NCBI GenBank assembly: GCA_905480065.1
Contig: CAJQOV010000099.1
Coordinates: forward strand, 1-24,087
Origin: an uncultured Gammaproteobacteria bacterium
GTDB lineage: Bacteria > Pseudomonadota > Gammaproteobacteria > UBA9214
Length of the DNA stretch: 24,087 bases
Direction: 5' to 3'
This document shows, in pieces, positions 22,157-24,087 of the stretch (position 1 is the first letter of the stretch; the number at the start of each line of letters is the position of its first letter). The translations under genes were made by a program, and so were the position numbers. Below the pieces are notes generated by a model. It saw only the letters and a list, made by a program, of their open reading frames with translations. It was not told where the DNA came from and did no database searches.

Positions 22157-24087
22157 ATGTCGAATCCCCTGCTCAACCAGGATGGTCTGCCCCGATTTTC
22201 CGAAATCACGCCGGAGCACGTGAAACCGGCCGTCGAACAATTGCTCGCCGAAGGGCGGGCACAGGTAGGGCAATTGCTGGCAGCGCACGAAAGCTACAGC
22301 TGGGATAACCTGATTGCGCCCATGGAAGAGATGGATGACCGCATCAACCGCGCCTGGTCGCCGGTCAGCCACCTGAACGCCGTGGTGAACAGTGACGCAC
22401 TGCGCAAGGTTTACAACGAGTGCCTGCCGCTGCTCAGTGCATACGGGACCGACCTCGGACAGCATGAAGGTCTGTACCAGGCCTACCGGCAGATTGCCGA
22501 CGGCGCTGAATACCAGCAGCTGGATGCTGCACAGCGCAAGATCATTGACAATGCCCTGCGTGACTTTCGCCTCTCCGGTATCGAGCTGCCCCAGAAGCAA
22601 CGCGACCGCTTCAAGGAAATCATGCAACAACTATCCGAGCTGTCCTCGAAATACAGTGACAACGTGCTCGATGCAACCAATGCCTGGCACAAGCAGGTTC
22701 GGAACGAAGCGTTGCTGGCAGGCCTGCCGGAAAGCGCCCGTTCCCTGGCCCGGCAAACTGCCGCACAGCGCAACCTGGAAGGCTGGGTATTCACACTGGA
22801 ATTCCCGTCCTACCACCCGGTCATGATCTACGCGGAAAACCGCGAGTTGCGCGAGGAACTCTATACCGCGTACGTTACACGCGCCTCGGCATTCGGGCCC
22901 ACCGGCGGTTTGTATAACAACGACGCCAACATGGAGCGCATGATGGCGTTGCGCCACGAGGCGGCAAAGCTGCTCGGCTTCGCCAACTATGCAGAACGTT
23001 CCCTGGCCACAAAGATGGCGCAAAGCAGCGACCAGGTGATGGCGTTCCTGAATGACCTGGCAGGGCGCACGCTCGAGGCCGGCAGGAAGGAGCTGCAGGA
23101 AGTGCGTGATTTCGCAACTGCACAGGGTGTCGATCACATGCAGGCGTGGGATATTCCGTTTTACTCGGAACAATTGCGCCAGCAAAAATATTCCATCTCA
23201 CAGGAAGAGCTGAAGCCGTGGTTCCCGGAAAGCCGGGTACTCAACGGCCTGTTCGCCATCGTCGAGCGACTGTACGGGCTGCAGATAGCCCCGGTGGAAG
23301 GCATCGACAGCTGGCACAAGGACGTCCGTTTCTTCCGCATCCACGACAGCAGCGGCGCAGTTCGTGGCGAGTTCTATCTCGATTTATATGCGCGCCCGCA
23401 CAAGCGCGGTGGCGCCTGGATGGATGAGTGCATCTGCCGGCGCCGCACCGCAAACGGCATACAAACACCGGTTGCCTACCTGACCTGTAACTTTTCACCA
23501 CCCATCGGCGCTGACCCGGCACTGTTCACGCATGACGAGGTCATCACCATGTTCCATGAATTCGGTCATGGCCTGCATCACATGCTGACGCAGATCGATT
23601 ATGCCGGCGTATCCGGTATCAGCGGCGTGGCCTGGGACGCGGTCGAACTGCCCAGCCAGTTCATGGAAAACTGGTGCTGGGAGCGTGACGCCCTGGACCT
23701 GATCTCCGGCCACTACCGCAGCGGCGAGAAACTCCCGGATGAGCTGTACCAGCGCATGCACAAGGCGAGAAATTTCCAGTCCGCCATGCAGATGCTGCGC
23801 CAACTGGAATTCGCCATGTTCGATTTCCGCATGCACCGTGATTACGATAGTGGCCGCGGTGCTCGCGTGCATGAAACACTGGCGGCAGTACGCAAGGAAG
23901 TTGCGGTATTCGAGCCACCGGAATTCAACCGCTTCGAGAACAGCTTCACCCACATTTTCGGTGGCGGTTACGCAGCCGGCTATTACAGTTACAAGTGGGC
24001 CGAAGTGCTGTCGGCCGATGCCTTCGAGGCGTTCGAGGAAACAGGGATTTTCAACCGTGCTACCGGGGAGAAATTCCTGCACGCGGT
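22157..24087 (+). CDS. prlC: Oligopeptidase A (M3 metallopeptidase), 3' end off the window
   Basis: Partial gene: 643 codons are present out of about 680 expected, with the last few dozen beyond the right edge. It is a cytoplasmic zinc endopeptidase that degrades short peptides, including cleaved signal peptides. It starts SNPLLNQDGLPRFSEITPEHV, a good match to PrlC/OpdA. The zinc motif is MFHEFGHGLHH with ligands His467 and His471 and catalytic Glu468, followed by the conserved DAVELPSQFMENWCWE with the third ligand region. Later GGGYAAGYYSYKWAEVLSADAF is the family's substrate-binding loop. GAGG stands 10 bp before the ATG at 22157. No frameshift is seen in the part present. Confidence 0.95.
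   Translation, partial: MSNPLLNQDGLPRFSEITPEHVKPAVEQLLAEGRAQVGQLLAAHESYSWDNLIAPMEEMDDRINRAWSPVSHLNAVVNSDALRKVYNECLPLLSAYGTDLGQHEGLYQAYRQIADGAEYQQLDAAQRKIIDNALRDFRLSGIELPQKQRDRFKEIMQQLSELSSKYSDNVLDATNAWHKQVRNEALLAGLPESARSLARQTAAQRNLEGWVFTLEFPSYHPVMIYAENRELREELYTAYVTRASAFGPTGGLYNNDANMERMMALRHEAAKLLGFANYAERSLATKMAQSSDQVMAFLNDLAGRTLEAGRKELQEVRDFATAQGVDHMQAWDIPFYSEQLRQQKYSISQEELKPWFPESRVLNGLFAIVERLYGLQIAPVEGIDSWHKDVRFFRIHDSSGAVRGEFYLDLYARPHKRGGAWMDECICRRRTANGIQTPVAYLTCNFSPPIGADPALFTHDEVITMFHEFGHGLHHMLTQIDYAGVSGISGVAWDAVELPSQFMENWCWERDALDLISGHYRSGEKLPDELYQRMHKARNFQSAMQMLRQLEFAMFDFRMHRDYDSGRGARVHETLAAVRKEVAVFEPPEFNRFENSFTHIFGGGYAAGYYSYKWAEVLSADAFEAFEETGIFNRATGEKFLHA

Noticed and set aside
1..24087. 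CRISPR arrays, tRNA or rRNA genes, insertion sequences, prophage or defence genes
   Set aside because: None found: no regularly spaced repeats, no cloverleaf with a GTTCGA-type T loop, and no transposase, integrase or defence-family motifs in any frame.

Overview
This 24-kb window is a gene-dense (roughly 60% G+C by eye) piece of a gammaproteobacterial chromosome. The assignment rests on the gene neighbourhoods def-fmt-rsmB, lysM-dprA-smg-topA-tsaC-hemF, Pit/DUF47 and gamma-carbonic anhydrase/prlC, and on an RsmB and TsaC that read like their gammaproteobacterial counterparts. DUF4390-ntrY-ntrX directly behind rsmB suggests a Chromatiales- or Methylococcus-like lineage rather than an enteric. 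That last placement is inference. Most of the window is housekeeping; I see no phage, transposase, CRISPR array, tRNA or rRNA.

Layout. (1) 1-7009, minus strand: a tightly packed transcription unit def > fmt > rsmB > DUF4390 > ntrY-like kinase > ntrX-like regulator, the last running off the left edge. It starts with N-terminal processing and initiator formylation and ends with a membrane two-component system. (2) 7010-7214: divergent promoter region. (3) 7215-13910, plus strand: LysM protein, dprA, smg, topA, tsaC, hemF. (4) 13911-14421: a 511-bp gene-free, inverted-repeat-rich stretch with one excellent intrinsic terminator for minus-strand transcription and a candidate structured RNA before it. 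(5) 14422-15940, minus strand: an unrecognised 185-residue protein followed by a BASS-family transporter. (6) 16059-20012, plus strand: hemB (Mg-type), DUF47 regulator, Pit phosphate transporter, aroE. (7) 20013-21242: a visibly lower-G+C stretch with a gene-free 450 bp and a secreted DUF3047 protein. (8) 21353-24087: gamma-carbonic anhydrase (minus) divergent from prlC (plus, cut by the right edge), separated by a repeat-like intergenic region.

How the genes relate. Def and Fmt remove and add the formyl group of initiator methionine; RsmB methylates 16S rRNA; TsaC makes the precursor of t6A in tRNA; TopA relaxes negative supercoils; DprA loads RecA in transformation. HemB and HemF are two steps of haem synthesis, AroE belongs to the shikimate pathway, and Pit/DUF47 form a low-affinity phosphate uptake pair.

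Most interesting observations: the ntrX-like regulator has lost the Walker A lysine, the GAFTGA loop, the Walker B acidic pair and one arginine finger, so it is probably not an ATP-driven sigma-54 activator; and a candidate ~185-nt structured RNA with a textbook terminator lies between hemF and the BASS transporter. I found no clear case for a wholly new multi-gene system.
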